Assembly (NCBI RefSeq): GCF_900142225.1
Contig: NZ_FRAD01000007.1
Span: 97,115-161,114, forward strand
DNA length: 64,000 bases
Direction of reading: 5' to 3'
Origin: Hathewaya proteolytica DSM 3090
GTDB taxonomy: Bacteria > Bacillota > Clostridia > Clostridiales > Clostridiaceae
Shown here: in pieces, positions 38,324 through 48,380 of the stretch
Position numbering within the stretch: position 1 is the stretch's first letter
Layout of the letters: the number at the start of each line of letters is the position of its first letter
Position numbers and translations under genes: made by a program
The notes under the pieces: model-generated
Databases searched by the model: none
What the model saw: the letters and a program-made list of their open reading frames with translations, nothing else
Told to the model about the DNA's origin: nothing

Positions 38324-38358
38324 AGGCACAGTCGAAAACCATTGACTGTGCCTTATTA
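38324..38358. terminator. Terminator after brnQ
   Basis: AGGCACAGTC (38324-38333) is an exact complement of GACTGTGCCT (38344-38353). The following sequence is only moderately T-rich. Confidence 0.75.
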
Positions 38359-38361
38359 CTC

Positions 38362-38736
38362 CTACTCTATGTGCTTTGTTATAATGGACTGAACATCATA
38401 AATATTTGCACTAGAAGTGAATTGCTTTATAATAGGAGATTCCATACCTTTAATATGGAGAACTAACTCTGCCTCCAAATCAAAATGCCCTACTGTTTCT
38501 ACAGAATAAGTATTTATACTTTTGTACGGAACAGATAAATACTCTATTTTTTTTGCTGTTATACCCTGTTTATCGATAAATATTATTCTCTTATTGGTGA
38601 ATATTATCATATCTCTAACAAGCTTGTATGCCGCTTCTACTACTTCACCCTCAGCAATAAGTTGCTCAAAATTTTTTACCACACCTTCAATTTCAACCTC
38701 AGATACATTTCCAATTAAGCTACTAAAAAAGCCCAT
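38362..38736 (-). CDS. Bacterial PH-domain protein
   Basis: I start at ATG 38736, which follows GAGGAG; the longer frame runs into the upstream lipoprotein gene. 124 residues that fit a YozO/bPH pleckstrin-homology domain (DMIIFTNKRIIFIDKQGI, VPYKSINTYSVETVGHFD, AELVLHIKG). Cytoplasmic. Its start is 16 bases after the stop of the lipoprotein gene, indicating one operon. Function unknown. Confidence 0.82.
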   Translation of the reverse strand: MGFFSSLIGNVSEVEIEGVVKNFEQLIAEGEVVEAAYKLVRDMIIFTNKRIIFIDKQGITAKKIEYLSVPYKSINTYSVETVGHFDLEAELVLHIKGMESPIIKQFTSSANIYDVQSIITKHIE

Positions 38737-38752
38737 ACACAACTCTCCTCTT

Positions 38753-40054
38753 TTATTGTTCTTTAGTATACAATAGGTTCCCACCGTAGAAAACTTCATC
38801 GTATACCGTTATATCATCTATTACTTTATTTGATTTGCTATTTTTCGCATCCCATATATACAATTTTTTATCTGTTGTGTAATAACTAAGATTGTTACCA
38901 CTTATCTGAATTTCTTCCACATTGTTGCTTATGACAGTTTTACCCACTGTAAGAGTTTTATCTGCACCCACTAAGTACAATTGCCCTTCCACCATGGTAT
39001 ACAATTTATCTTTAGCATCCATTTTTTCAATGGTTTTATCTTCCTTTATTGTGTTTAAGATGTCGTCCTTGTCAAGATAAGCTACATTGTTTTGGTCATC
39101 CACAGTGTAATTCTTTACATTTTTGCCCAACTCTTTTATATCCTTGCCATCTTTGCCTATACTGTGTAATGAATCATTTTTATCTTTGTAGTATATAATA
39201 TTGTTTATAACTTGAAAATCGTACTGAGAACTATTAGCCTTCTCGATGATTTTTACTTCCTTTGAGCCTGGCTTTTTTAAATAATAATCCGCAAAATAAA
39301 CTTCTCCAACTTTCTCAATATCCTTAAAATAGTACACATTGTTGTTTTTATCCATAGTAAGGAACATATATTTTTCCGTCTCTCCAATTAGCTCTTGTTT
39401 TCCATCTGCTCCTAACTTACAAGTGTATATGTTATTGTCTTCCTTTGTTATAAAAATAGTATCCTGACTATCAGTAAAGCTAAACTTCTTTACACCCTCA
39501 GCAACTTTTACCTTTTGCTTGTTTTCATCATGCAGATACAAATTGTTATCCTTTGTTGTATACAAAATTTTAGAGCTCTCATCTGCAATCCTAGCTGTGG
39601 TAACGTTGTCAGCTATTTTTTCACTCTGCTTATTGTAAGCCTTGTAGTATAAATTGCCTTCCTTATCCATAGAAATAACGTGTTTTTTGTTGTTAATAAT
39701 AGTCTGTACTGGATTTGAAGCCACCTTCATCTTCTGTGAATCTTTTTCTACCATGTAAACACTATTGCTGTTGTCTTGGTATAGCATAACTCCCGATTGC
39801 GGAAAATACTGTATTGCTCCTGTTCCATCCTCAAGGTTTATAGCCTCTATGACTTTTCTGAAACCCTTGCCATCATAAGATATATAAACATCCTTTTTGC
39901 TATCTTCTTTATCACTTTTCTTTACTGCTATTAAAGTATTATCCCCTATCTCTTTTCCTTTATCATCATTGTTGCACCCCACAAAAAAAGTGCTCATAAC
40001 AAAAAGGGACGATAAAATAATGCTGACTAACCCTGTTCTCTTAACTTTTCTCAT
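38753..40054 (-). CDS. Lipoprotein with repeated beta-propeller-like strands
   Basis: 433 residues. A lipoprotein signal with lipobox FFVGCNND. The rest is a series of short beta strands with a loose repeat of the form I/L-Y-x-x-D-x-x-N/G-x-V/L-Y-x (for example DNNLYLHDENK, DNNIYTCKLGADGK, NNNVYYFKDIEK, DQNNVAYLDKDD), which looks like a DUF5050/WD40-style propeller. Externally anchored. It is followed by the PH-domain gene in the same operon. Ligand and role unknown. Confidence 0.82.
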   Translation of the reverse strand: MRKVKRTGLVSIILSSLFVMSTFFVGCNNDDKGKEIGDNTLIAVKKSDKEDSKKDVYISYDGKGFRKVIEAINLEDGTGAIQYFPQSGVMLYQDNSNSVYMVEKDSQKMKVASNPVQTIINNKKHVISMDKEGNLYYKAYNKQSEKIADNVTTARIADESSKILYTTKDNNLYLHDENKQKVKVAEGVKKFSFTDSQDTIFITKEDNNIYTCKLGADGKQELIGETEKYMFLTMDKNNNVYYFKDIEKVGEVYFADYYLKKPGSKEVKIIEKANSSQYDFQVINNIIYYKDKNDSLHSIGKDGKDIKELGKNVKNYTVDDQNNVAYLDKDDILNTIKEDKTIEKMDAKDKLYTMVEGQLYLVGADKTLTVGKTVISNNVEEIQISGNNLSYYTTDKKLYIWDAKNSKSNKVIDDITVYDEVFYGGNLLYTKEQ

Positions 40055-40085
40055 GCTTCTATCACTCCGCCTTCAATTTTAAATT

Positions 40086-40109
40086 GGGTCAGTGAACTAA
40101 CACTGACCC
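40086..40109 (-). terminator. Hairpin after the P-type ATPase
   Basis: GGGTCAGTG and CACTGACCC form a perfect 9-base stem with a six-base loop. On the minus strand it is followed by AATTTAAAAT, a weak T-tract. Confidence 0.65.
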
Positions 40110-40116
40110 TTATATG

Positions 40117-42477
40117 TTATTTTTTTTCAACAAATACAAATCTATTAAACAAATTTCGCATGGCCTTTATTAATGGTAAGCAAAGCAAAGTTACTACAAT
40201 AACAAGTAGTAAGTATTTATATGATAGACACTTTAGCCTAAAAATATACCTGCCCGCTGAGGTTATAAAGCTCAAAACATACAACATGATCATGGAAGCT
40301 ACTAAAGCAATTTTCCATGGAGTCACTGGTGAGGCTACTTTTAAAAGAATAAGTAGGCTTATGACACCTAGCATAGTGACTGAAAGCGTCCTACACTCCA
40401 TCACGTTAAGGCCTGAAACCATACCCACCACATACACAAATATTGTGGCAATGGCAATTACTATACCATTGGGAATTGCCTCTTTTAAAACCTTCCTTAA
40501 AAAACCCTTTTCCAGTTTTTCTTTATTTGGCCCCATAGCTAAGAAGAAAGCTGGTATACCTATGGTAGTGGTACCAATAAGGCTTAGCTGAATAGGTATC
40601 AAAGGAAACGGTTTGCATATAAGGGCAAATACTATGGACAATATAATGGAATACATGGTTTTAGTCAAGAATAGTTCAGCCACTCTTTTTAAGTTATTTA
40701 TGCAACGCCTACCCTCTAAAACAATTTCTGGAAGGGCACTAAAATTTGAGTTCATAAGTACAATTTGAGATACAGCTTTTGCGGCCTGGGCTCCGTTTGC
40801 CATGGCAATACCACAGTCCGATTCCTTAAGTGCTAAAACATCATTTATTCCGTCACCAGTCATGGCCACTATGTGCTTATTGTTCTGCAATGCCTTTATA
40901 ATGTCCCTTTTCTTGTGTGGAGTCACTCGCCCAAAAACTTTTATATCTTCTACAAGCTTTGACAATTCTTCAATATCATCTGGTAACTCTGTGGCATCAA
41001 CATAATTATCCGCATCTTTAATTCCAACTTTTTTTGCAATAGATGCAACAGTTATAGGATTGTCTCCTGAAATTATTTTTAAATCCACACCCTCTTTATA
41101 AAAATAACTTATTATTTCAGGTGCCTCCTTTTTTATAACATCCCTTAGAATGACAAGAGCCACTGCGTTCACAGGGTTCACTATTTTATGATCTATTATT
41201 CTTCCCTGCATTTTTGCTAAGAGGAGAACCCTGTTTCCAAGCGATGCCTCTTCTTCAACAACCTCTTGGATCTGCTCATACCCCTCAGACAGTATAATTT
41301 CTGGTGCCCCCATAATATATGTTTCATCATTTTCCAAAGTTATTGCACTCCATTTTCTCTTTGAAGAAAAAGGAATGGAACTCGTACACTTCAAATTTTT
41401 AATTGCATCATCATTAGCATTATAACATTCTGAACACTTATTTGCTATGGCGTTGTCCGTCTGGTTATAGGATTTCATTTCTCCAATTATCTTGTTTAGA
41501 ATACACATAACATGATGAGGCTGTACACACCCATCAATTACCTCAACGTTTTGAACCTCAAGGATTCCCTCTGTTATAGTTCCCGTTTTGTCCAAACAAA
41601 TAGTATCCACCATGGCCAGCACTTCTGTGGCAGGCAACTCTTGTATAAGAGCTTTCCACTTGGCAAGCCTAACTACAGCTACAATGAAAGTTGCACTAGT
41701 AAGAAGTACGAGACCCTCAGGAACCATTCCTACAACACCTGATACAGCCCCAAGTACAGCCTCCCTCCAATTCCTATTTGTAAATATTAATTGAGTGGAT
41801 ACCAGCAGTATACTAGATGGTATAACTATCCAAGTTATCACTTTAAAAATTTTATTTATATCCTTTTGTATAGTAGAATTTATCTTTTTATATTTTTTAG
41901 CCTCTCTAGAAAGCTTAGCTGCATAGGTGTCACTTCCAACCTTAACTACCTTGACGTATGCTCCTCCAGATACTACAAAGCTTCCGCCCATTAAATACTC
42001 TCCCTCTCGCTTCACTATGGGTTCGGATTCCCCTGTTAAAAGTGATTCATCCACCTCTATCTCGTTGTTTTCCATGACCTCTGCATCTGCAGGAATCTGC
42101 TGCCCTGCACATATATAGATAACATCATCTTCTACAATTTCCTCACTGCCTAGCTTAACCTTCTCCCCATCTCTTATAACCGCTATCTTGCTTCTATTCA
42201 GTACGCTAAGTTTATCTATTATTTTTTTTGCATTTAATTCCTGCACTATACCAATAAGCGCATTTACTATTATAAGCAATCCAAAAGTGGAATTTATAAC
42301 AGACCCTGCACATATAACCACAATTGAAAGCCCTAAGTTTAAAGCATTAAATATGGTAAATACATTTGCCCTGATTATTTCCGGTATAGTTCTTGAAGGT
42401 GATTTTGGAACTATGTTTACTTTTCCATCTCTTATTCTGCTTTCAACTTCATCTCTAGTCAAACCCTCTAACTTCAT
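40117..42477 (-). CDS. CtpE-like cation-translocating P-type ATPase
   Basis: 786 residues. Phosphorylated Asp296 in CLDKTGTITEG, actuator loop SLLTGESEPIV (about 145-156), membrane helix 4 motif MVPEGLVLL, nucleotide-site SFSKRKW-like segment PFSSKRKWSAITL, and the MTGDGINDVLALKESDCGIA hinge. The QELPATEVLAMVD segment before the phosphorylation site and the length fit CtpE-type pumps of mycobacteria, implicated in calcium uptake; the ion here is inference. The start ATG follows GGAGGAGCG. Divergent from the FtsA-like gene. Confidence 0.9.
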   Translation of the reverse strand: MKLEGLTRDEVESRIRDGKVNIVPKSPSRTIPEIIRANVFTIFNALNLGLSIVVICAGSVINSTFGLLIIVNALIGIVQELNAKKIIDKLSVLNRSKIAVIRDGEKVKLGSEEIVEDDVIYICAGQQIPADAEVMENNEIEVDESLLTGESEPIVKREGEYLMGGSFVVSGGAYVKVVKVGSDTYAAKLSREAKKYKKINSTIQKDINKIFKVITWIVIPSSILLVSTQLIFTNRNWREAVLGAVSGVVGMVPEGLVLLTSATFIVAVVRLAKWKALIQELPATEVLAMVDTICLDKTGTITEGILEVQNVEVIDGCVQPHHVMCILNKIIGEMKSYNQTDNAIANKCSECYNANDDAIKNLKCTSSIPFSSKRKWSAITLENDETYIMGAPEIILSEGYEQIQEVVEEEASLGNRVLLLAKMQGRIIDHKIVNPVNAVALVILRDVIKKEAPEIISYFYKEGVDLKIISGDNPITVASIAKKVGIKDADNYVDATELPDDIEELSKLVEDIKVFGRVTPHKKRDIIKALQNNKHIVAMTGDGINDVLALKESDCGIAMANGAQAAKAVSQIVLMNSNFSALPEIVLEGRRCINNLKRVAELFLTKTMYSIILSIVFALICKPFPLIPIQLSLIGTTTIGIPAFFLAMGPNKEKLEKGFLRKVLKEAIPNGIVIAIATIFVYVVGMVSGLNVMECRTLSVTMLGVISLLILLKVASPVTPWKIALVASMIMLYVLSFITSAGRYIFRLKCLSYKYLLLVIVVTLLCLPLIKAMRNLFNRFVFVEKK

Positions 42478-42655
42478 ATCGCTCCTCCGTTAATGTACGG
42501 CTAATATACAGTAAATTTTTAATTCTAATTTTTAAATTAAAATACCTCTTTTATTATTATACTTAATATACTGTTATATATCCATAGTATTAGGTTACAT
42601 TAATCTAACAAATTTGAAAGATTCGTCTTTACTTGCAGTACAAAGCACAAACTCA

Positions 42656-42684
42656 TTGAATGATATATTGGTATATACTATAAT
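42656..42684 (+). promoter_or_regulatory. Predicted promoter of the FtsA-like gene
   Basis: TTGAAT (42656-42661), 17 bases, TATAAT (42679-42684). Predicted leader of about 30 bases to ATG 42720. Confidence 0.55.
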
Positions 42685-42719
42685 ATTTATAATATTATAT
42701 TTTATTAAGAGAGGTAGCC

Positions 42720-44738
42720 ATGGATAATTTAAATAATCTGATTTTCTCTTTAGACATTGGTACACGTTCAATAAAAGGATCCATTTTGAAAAATATAAGC
42801 GGTAAACTACACGTTATTGCAGAGCATTATATAGAGCATGAGGAAAGAGCCATGGTGGATGGACAGATCCACGACATAGGTTCAGTGGCAAGCACTGTAT
42901 CCTCCATAAAAGCTAACTTGGAATCTCAAATTGGCGAAAAGCTTACTAATGTTGCCATTGCAGCTGCAGGGCGATTTTTAAAGACCATTTGCATAACTTC
43001 TACAGAGGATATAGCCGAAGATTCTGAAATAGACACTCACATAATAAACGCCTTAGAGCTAAGTGCTGTGCAAAAGGCAGAGGAAGAGATAAATAAAACT
43101 TCCGCAAAGAAAGGTGTTAAACCCAACAACGACACAAAACTCTATTGCGTTGGTTATACAGTGAAGAGTTACTATCTAAACGGTTATGCTATTAACAATC
43201 TTTTATCCCACAAAGGGAAAAATGCTGGAGTAGAAATTATAGCCACCTTTCTCCCTAGTTCAGTTGTTGACAGCCTTTATTCTGTAATGAAGATGGTAAA
43301 CCTGAAGGTATCTACCCTGACGCTTGAACCTATAGCTGCCATGGAAGCTGTTATACCCTCTAATCTAAGACTGCTAAACATTGCACTGGTGGACGTGGGT
43401 GCTGGTACTTCCGATATCGCCATAAGCAATAAAAATACGGTGGTAGGTTACGGAATGGTGCCCTTAGCTGGAGATGAAGTAACAGAAACCATAGCTGAAA
43501 ACTATCTTATAGATTTTAACACGGCAGACAAACTGAAAAAAGATCTTATAAAAAATGATACCGTTACCTACACCGATGTCCTAGGCTTTGAATACACCAT
43601 AGATTCCAAGGAAGTCCTATCTCTAATTGAACCTATAGTAGAGCAGATAAGCCGTGAAATATCTGAGGAAATATTAAAACTAAATAGCGATAAAAGCCCA
43701 TCTGCAGTGTTCATCGTAGGCGGTGGCGCACACACTCCTCTATTGATGCAAAAGCTGGCAAAAAAACTAGAGCTGCCTGAACAGAGGATAGGCATAAAAG
43801 GAAGAGAAGCTGTGAAAGAATGTGTTGTGTCCGACTACACCCTTGGCAGCACTGGAATAACAGTACTAGGCATCGGACTTATAGCAGCCAGTCGCTCCCA
43901 AGAAAATTACATAGAAGTAAACTTGAACAATACCCACCTGACTCTATTTAACCTAAGCACTACTAAAATCTCAGATGTCCTTGTTCAAGCTTCAGTGAAC
44001 CCAAAACTTCTCATCGGCAAAACAGGAAGAGACCTTGTCTTTTCACTTAATGGTTCACCATGCAAAGCCTTAGGTGGCAGCCCTACAGAGGCAAAAGTAT
44101 ATTTGAACGGGAAAGAAGCTTCCTTAGAATCCTCCGTGGAAAATGGGGATAACATAGAAATTTCATATGCAAAAAATGGTGAGAATGCATGTCCAAGGAT
44201 ATACGAATACATACCTGCCTCTTATGACATCATAAATTTTACAGTAGACGGAGTGACTTTCACCTTGGAACCAGAGATAACTATAAACTCCATGAAAGCA
44301 GAAGCGGACGCCATTATTCGAAAAAATGACGATGTTGAAATAATATTTGATCCTACGTTAGATGCCTTTATAAAACATCACAACAGTATATTTAAAAATA
44401 AAAACTTCTATATTTCCTCAGAAAAGCTTTCTCTAAACTACTGTATAAAACCTGGGGACAACATAATAACAAAGCCATCACCCAGCAAGCAAGTAGCAGC
44501 TTCTATTTCAAACAAAAATCTTTCCAGTGAAAAGAATTATAACATTAATGTCTCAGTAAATAAAAAATCTGTAACTCTTACTGGAAAATCATCTTACGTA
44601 TTCACCGACATTTTTGACTTCATAGATTTTGATAGAAGTAGCGCAAAGGGAAACCTTTCCCTTATCCACAATGGCAAAACGGCCTCATATTTAACAAAAC
44701 TATCAGAAGGAGATACAATCGAAATTTCATGGAAATAA
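42720..44738 (+). CDS. FtsA/PilM-type actin-like ATPase with extended C-terminal tail
   Basis: 672 residues. Residues 1 to about 390 carry an actin-like ATPase fold: phosphate 1 SLDIGTRSIKGSI, phosphate 2 VDVGAGTSDIAI (about 225), adenosine IVGGGAHTPLLM (about 337). The remaining 280 residues are unusual: at least two segments read NGK-x-A then a GD-x-IEIS strand (NGDNIEISY, EGDTIEISW), with two looser ones (NDDVEII, PGDNIIT), suggesting repeated small beta-grasp-like domains. No membrane helix. It is not expected to be the true divisome FtsA (usually about 420 residues). HelD follows after 47 bases. Role unknown. Confidence 0.83.
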   Translation: MDNLNNLIFSLDIGTRSIKGSILKNISGKLHVIAEHYIEHEERAMVDGQIHDIGSVASTVSSIKANLESQIGEKLTNVAIAAAGRFLKTICITSTEDIAEDSEIDTHIINALELSAVQKAEEEINKTSAKKGVKPNNDTKLYCVGYTVKSYYLNGYAINNLLSHKGKNAGVEIIATFLPSSVVDSLYSVMKMVNLKVSTLTLEPIAAMEAVIPSNLRLLNIALVDVGAGTSDIAISNKNTVVGYGMVPLAGDEVTETIAENYLIDFNTADKLKKDLIKNDTVTYTDVLGFEYTIDSKEVLSLIEPIVEQISREISEEILKLNSDKSPSAVFIVGGGAHTPLLMQKLAKKLELPEQRIGIKGREAVKECVVSDYTLGSTGITVLGIGLIAASRSQENYIEVNLNNTHLTLFNLSTTKISDVLVQASVNPKLLIGKTGRDLVFSLNGSPCKALGGSPTEAKVYLNGKEASLESSVENGDNIEISYAKNGENACPRIYEYIPASYDIINFTVDGVTFTLEPEITINSMKAEADAIIRKNDDVEIIFDPTLDAFIKHHNSIFKNKNFYISSEKLSLNYCIKPGDNIITKPSPSKQVAASISNKNLSSEKNYNINVSVNKKSVTLTGKSSYVFTDIFDFIDFDRSSAKGNLSLIHNGKTASYLTKLSEGDTIEISWK

Positions 44739-44785
44739 TCGCCATGGTGTAAACAATACTGATGAAGGAATGGTAATCTTATATT

Positions 44786-47062
44786 ATGAATAGTACAAAC
44801 AATACAAGCTTTGAATATGAAGTGAACCGACTCTTTCTCACTGTAAACTATTTAAACAACTACAAAGAACAAATTTTAAGTAGAAAGACAACGGTAGATT
44901 CAGTTGTGGATTATGGTGTGTCCCACTACAACTCGGACAATGCTGAGCAATTCAGTGAGCTCACCATCTATTCCACCATACAGGGAAATATAAATACAAA
45001 ACTGAAACAGATAGGGCTTAGCATTGATAAGCCTTATTTTGCTCGCTTTGATTTTACGGAAAAGGACAGCGACCAATGCCAGATGTGCTATCTTGGCAAA
45101 ATGTCACTGTATGATGAAAGCAAAGATGAATTCGTCATAGTGGATTGGCGTGCTCCCATAGCCTCTCTTTACTATGAGCAAAGACTGGGTTCTGCCGCCT
45201 ATGAATGCGTTGATGGGATTATCAGCGGAGAGTTAAGTTTAAAAAGACAGTATTTCATTGAAAATGGGCAATTAAAAAACATCATGGATATTGATATCAC
45301 CACCAACGATACTTTTCTTCAGGCGGCACTTGGCTCAAATAAAGATAATAGACTTAAAGATATCGTAACCACTATACAGGCTGAGCAAAACAAAGTTATT
45401 AGGGCTGATATGTGGACACCTCTAATAGTCCAAGGAGCTGCTGGAGGCGGAAAGACCACCATTGCACTGCACAGAATAGCATATCTTATGTACAACAATG
45501 AAAAGACCTTAAAGGCAAACAATTTTATGATTATAGCTCCTAATAGATTTTTTTTAAGCTATATATCCGAAGTTCTACCCGAGCTAGGAGTAGAAAATGT
45601 TCAACAGACAACTTACGAAGACCTTGTCTTTGAAATAATAGGCCACAAATACAAGCTTGTAGCTCCCCATGAAAAACTGTCTAAAATAATCAATTTTCAC
45701 TACAACGATGATAAAGATTCTGCATCTAAATTGCAGAAATTATCTATGTTTAAATCCTCTCTTATATATGCCAATATGGTGATGCGATATTTAAAAGAGT
45801 TAGAAATTAACTTTCTACCAGAGGAAGATTTCAAAATAGGTAATTATGTTCTCTTATCCCACAAAGAATTGCAAAGAAGATTTATGATGGATTTCGGGAA
45901 AAAACCCTTTTATAAGCGAGTGCTAGAGTTAAAAAAGAGCCTTATAAATACGCTTTCCCAAGAAAAAGAGAAGATAATCTTAAATATAGAAAACACTTAC
46001 GAAATAGAACTTAACAAAGTTAGAAGGGCCATGGAAGACTGTCCTCAGCGCCGGAACACCATAATAGCCATAATAGATGAAAGGGATAATGCCATAAAAA
46101 AGGCCAAAAACAAAATAAAAACTTTAGTTAAAGATTATTTCTCCAAGGTGCAGCATAAAACTTGTTTTGAATACTACCTAGACTTTCAGAACAACCTTCA
46201 GAAATACAACAAAGAAAATATAAAAGAAGATATACTAAATCAGGTACGTGAATCCACATTCCAGCTGCTAGAAAAACACAAAGTAGAATTTGAAGACTTG
46301 GCTCCCCTTGTGTATATGTATATTAATATTTATGGACTAAAGGAAGACTTAGATATACGACACATCATAATCGATGAGGCTCAAGATTTTAGTCTTTTCC
46401 AAATCCTATCCCTAAAATCAATAATGAACTCTGGTTCCTTCACTATTTTAGGAGATCTCTGTCAAGGTATATACTCTTATGCAGGCATAAGAAACTGGGA
46501 CTCTGTTATAAAAAAACTCTTTAGAAATTGTAATTGTAACTTCCTCACCCTTGAGCAGAGCTATCGTACCACAGTAGAAATTATGGATATGGCAAATGTA
46601 GTTATGGACAAACTTTCTATGATTTCAGATAATTATAATTTCCCCAAGGCAAAACCAGTTATAAGACATGGCAGTGAAGTATCCATAGCTTGCAAAAAAG
46701 ATCTTAAAGATATCTGCCAATGCATAGATGAAGAGATAGCTTCTTTAGACAGTCAAGGCTTTAAGTCCCTTGCCATCATCTGCAAAAATTTAGATGAATG
46801 TAAAGAAGCCAAAAAATATTTGAAAAGTCATGTAGCCATAATTTCCGGAAAGGAAGAAGAGTATGAAGGAGGTATAGTGCTCATTCCTTCTTACTTAGCC
46901 AAGGGGCTTGAGTTTGACATGGTTGTAATATTAAATGCTTCTGAAAATGTTTACAAGCCTATAGAATTAGATATAAAGCTTCTCTATGTAGCCATGACAA
47001 GACCCCTACATAGGCTTCAAATATATTACCTGGGCAATGTTACCACTCTTCTTCAGCATTAA
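44786..47062 (+). CDS. helD: RNA polymerase recycling helicase-like ATPase HelD
   Basis: 758 residues, the usual HelD size. The N-terminal region is coiled-coil (to about 75), then IVDWRAPIASLYYEQ, the HelD hallmark. Walker A GAAGGGKT is at residues 217-224. The interrupted middle arm is helical (about 380-520). DEAQ box IIIDEAQDFS, then QSYRTT and the final VAMTRPLHRLQIYYLG follow. HelD is a superfamily 1 ATPase that pushes into RNA polymerase channels and releases stalled enzyme from DNA. Same strand as the FtsA-like gene, 47 bases apart. Confidence 0.93.
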   Translation: MNSTNNTSFEYEVNRLFLTVNYLNNYKEQILSRKTTVDSVVDYGVSHYNSDNAEQFSELTIYSTIQGNINTKLKQIGLSIDKPYFARFDFTEKDSDQCQMCYLGKMSLYDESKDEFVIVDWRAPIASLYYEQRLGSAAYECVDGIISGELSLKRQYFIENGQLKNIMDIDITTNDTFLQAALGSNKDNRLKDIVTTIQAEQNKVIRADMWTPLIVQGAAGGGKTTIALHRIAYLMYNNEKTLKANNFMIIAPNRFFLSYISEVLPELGVENVQQTTYEDLVFEIIGHKYKLVAPHEKLSKIINFHYNDDKDSASKLQKLSMFKSSLIYANMVMRYLKELEINFLPEEDFKIGNYVLLSHKELQRRFMMDFGKKPFYKRVLELKKSLINTLSQEKEKIILNIENTYEIELNKVRRAMEDCPQRRNTIIAIIDERDNAIKKAKNKIKTLVKDYFSKVQHKTCFEYYLDFQNNLQKYNKENIKEDILNQVRESTFQLLEKHKVEFEDLAPLVYMYINIYGLKEDLDIRHIIIDEAQDFSLFQILSLKSIMNSGSFTILGDLCQGIYSYAGIRNWDSVIKKLFRNCNCNFLTLEQSYRTTVEIMDMANVVMDKLSMISDNYNFPKAKPVIRHGSEVSIACKKDLKDICQCIDEEIASLDSQGFKSLAIICKNLDECKEAKKYLKSHVAIISGKEEEYEGGIVLIPSYLAKGLEFDMVVILNASENVYKPIELDIKLLYVAMTRPLHRLQIYYLGNVTTLLQH

Positions 47063-47071
47063 TTTTTCAAG

Positions 47072-47127
47072 AAAAATAGCTCTTCTGGCGCTGGTAGGAT
47101 TTTATCACTGCCATTGCCAAAAGAGCC
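47072..47127 (-). terminator. Terminator of the ABC exporter operon
   Basis: GCTCTT-TGGC (minus strand, about 47126-47116) pairs with GCCA-AAGAGC (about 47089-47079), followed on the minus strand by TATTTTTC. Confidence 0.72.
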
Positions 47128-47132
47128 ACATA

Positions 47133-48380
47133 TTACTCTTCTTTATGCCTCAACATCTTCAAGGCATTTTTAAGTTTTATTGGATTACCATATCTAAGAG
47201 TACCCATCCTGTATAACTTGCTAGCGCCAATGCTCACAAGTATGGTAGTTCCTAGAAGTAAGATGTAGGATATGCCTATCTCAATCCATCCCATATTGCC
47301 CATAGCTACCCTTGTGATTATACACATAGGAGAGCTCAGTGGAATATAAGAACAAACTTTAATCAGCATACTATGCCCCATATTAAGTCCCATAATACTT
47401 ATAAAAAACACAACTACAAACACCAAAGTTAATGGCCCAATACTTTGTCCAACCTCCTCTGATTTTGATACCAATGCTCCTAGAGCAGCAAATACAAAGG
47501 AGTACAAAATATAACCTGTAAGTCCAAACAAGACGAAAACCACGATGATATCTGCAGGTATTTTAAATATAAAATCTAGCTTTCCATTCCAAGCTGTAGA
47601 ATTCAGGTTATATGATATAAGCATAGACGCCATAATAACACCCACCTGTAATAACGATGATATGGCTCCTGCAATAACCTTACCGCTTATAAGACTAGTA
47701 CTACTTGTACTTGTAACAAGAATTTCCATAGCTCTATTGCTCTTTTCCGCAGTAACTGCCACAGCAATAGTCTGTCCATACACCAATATAAGCATATACA
47801 ATACAAAGATCAAAATGTATGCGTAAAAATAATTATTGCTACTGTCTTTTCCTAAAACCTGAACTTTGCTAGCTATAGGTTCATTATATATCTTTTCTAT
47901 AACATCGTAATCCATTCCAGCTTTAGAAATAGTATTCTTTTGGTAGACCTTTTTCAGCACCGAAGAAACAGCTTCTGTCATACTATCCTCTGAAACCCCC
48001 TTATTTTTCACGAAATAAGTGAATTCCTTATCGCTTACGATCTCCACTGCACCTTTTATTTTTTCTTCATCCACAGCCTTTTTAATTTCGTCTAAACTCT
48101 TATAATTATTCCAATTTTTATCTGGGAATATTACATTTAAGCCTTCAATTCCGCCAAGAATATTTGAAGCATCTATTATACCATATTGCTCCTTATCTGC
48201 TTGTTGTTCTACCTTAGTATCATTTTTCTTGCCATTATCACCCTTAAATACATCTATTATTGTAGGCACACTAAGACCAACAGCTGCAATGAGTGCCAAA
48301 ACTAATGTTCCTATCAAAAAGGACTTTTTCTTTAAATAATTGCCAAGTTCAAATTTTAACACAGTAAAAAATTGTTTCAT
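47133..48380 (-). CDS. ABC-2 type exporter permease (NatB-like)
   Basis: 415 residues. One helix near the N-terminus (FLIGTLVLALIAAVGLSV), a large external domain (about 40-190), then five or six helices near the C-terminus, with the signature AVTAEKSNRAMEILVTSTS. This layout matches NatB-type ABC-2 permeases, which export sodium or small molecules and peptides. The start codon overlaps the stop of the ATPase gene, so the two are translationally coupled. Confidence 0.9.
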   Translation of the reverse strand: MKQFFTVLKFELGNYLKKKSFLIGTLVLALIAAVGLSVPTIIDVFKGDNGKKNDTKVEQQADKEQYGIIDASNILGGIEGLNVIFPDKNWNNYKSLDEIKKAVDEEKIKGAVEIVSDKEFTYFVKNKGVSEDSMTEAVSSVLKKVYQKNTISKAGMDYDVIEKIYNEPIASKVQVLGKDSSNNYFYAYILIFVLYMLILVYGQTIAVAVTAEKSNRAMEILVTSTSSTSLISGKVIAGAISSLLQVGVIMASMLISYNLNSTAWNGKLDFIFKIPADIIVVFVLFGLTGYILYSFVFAALGALVSKSEEVGQSIGPLTLVFVVVFFISIMGLNMGHSMLIKVCSYIPLSSPMCIITRVAMGNMGWIEIGISYILLLGTTILVSIGASKLYRMGTLRYGNPIKLKNALKMLRHKEE

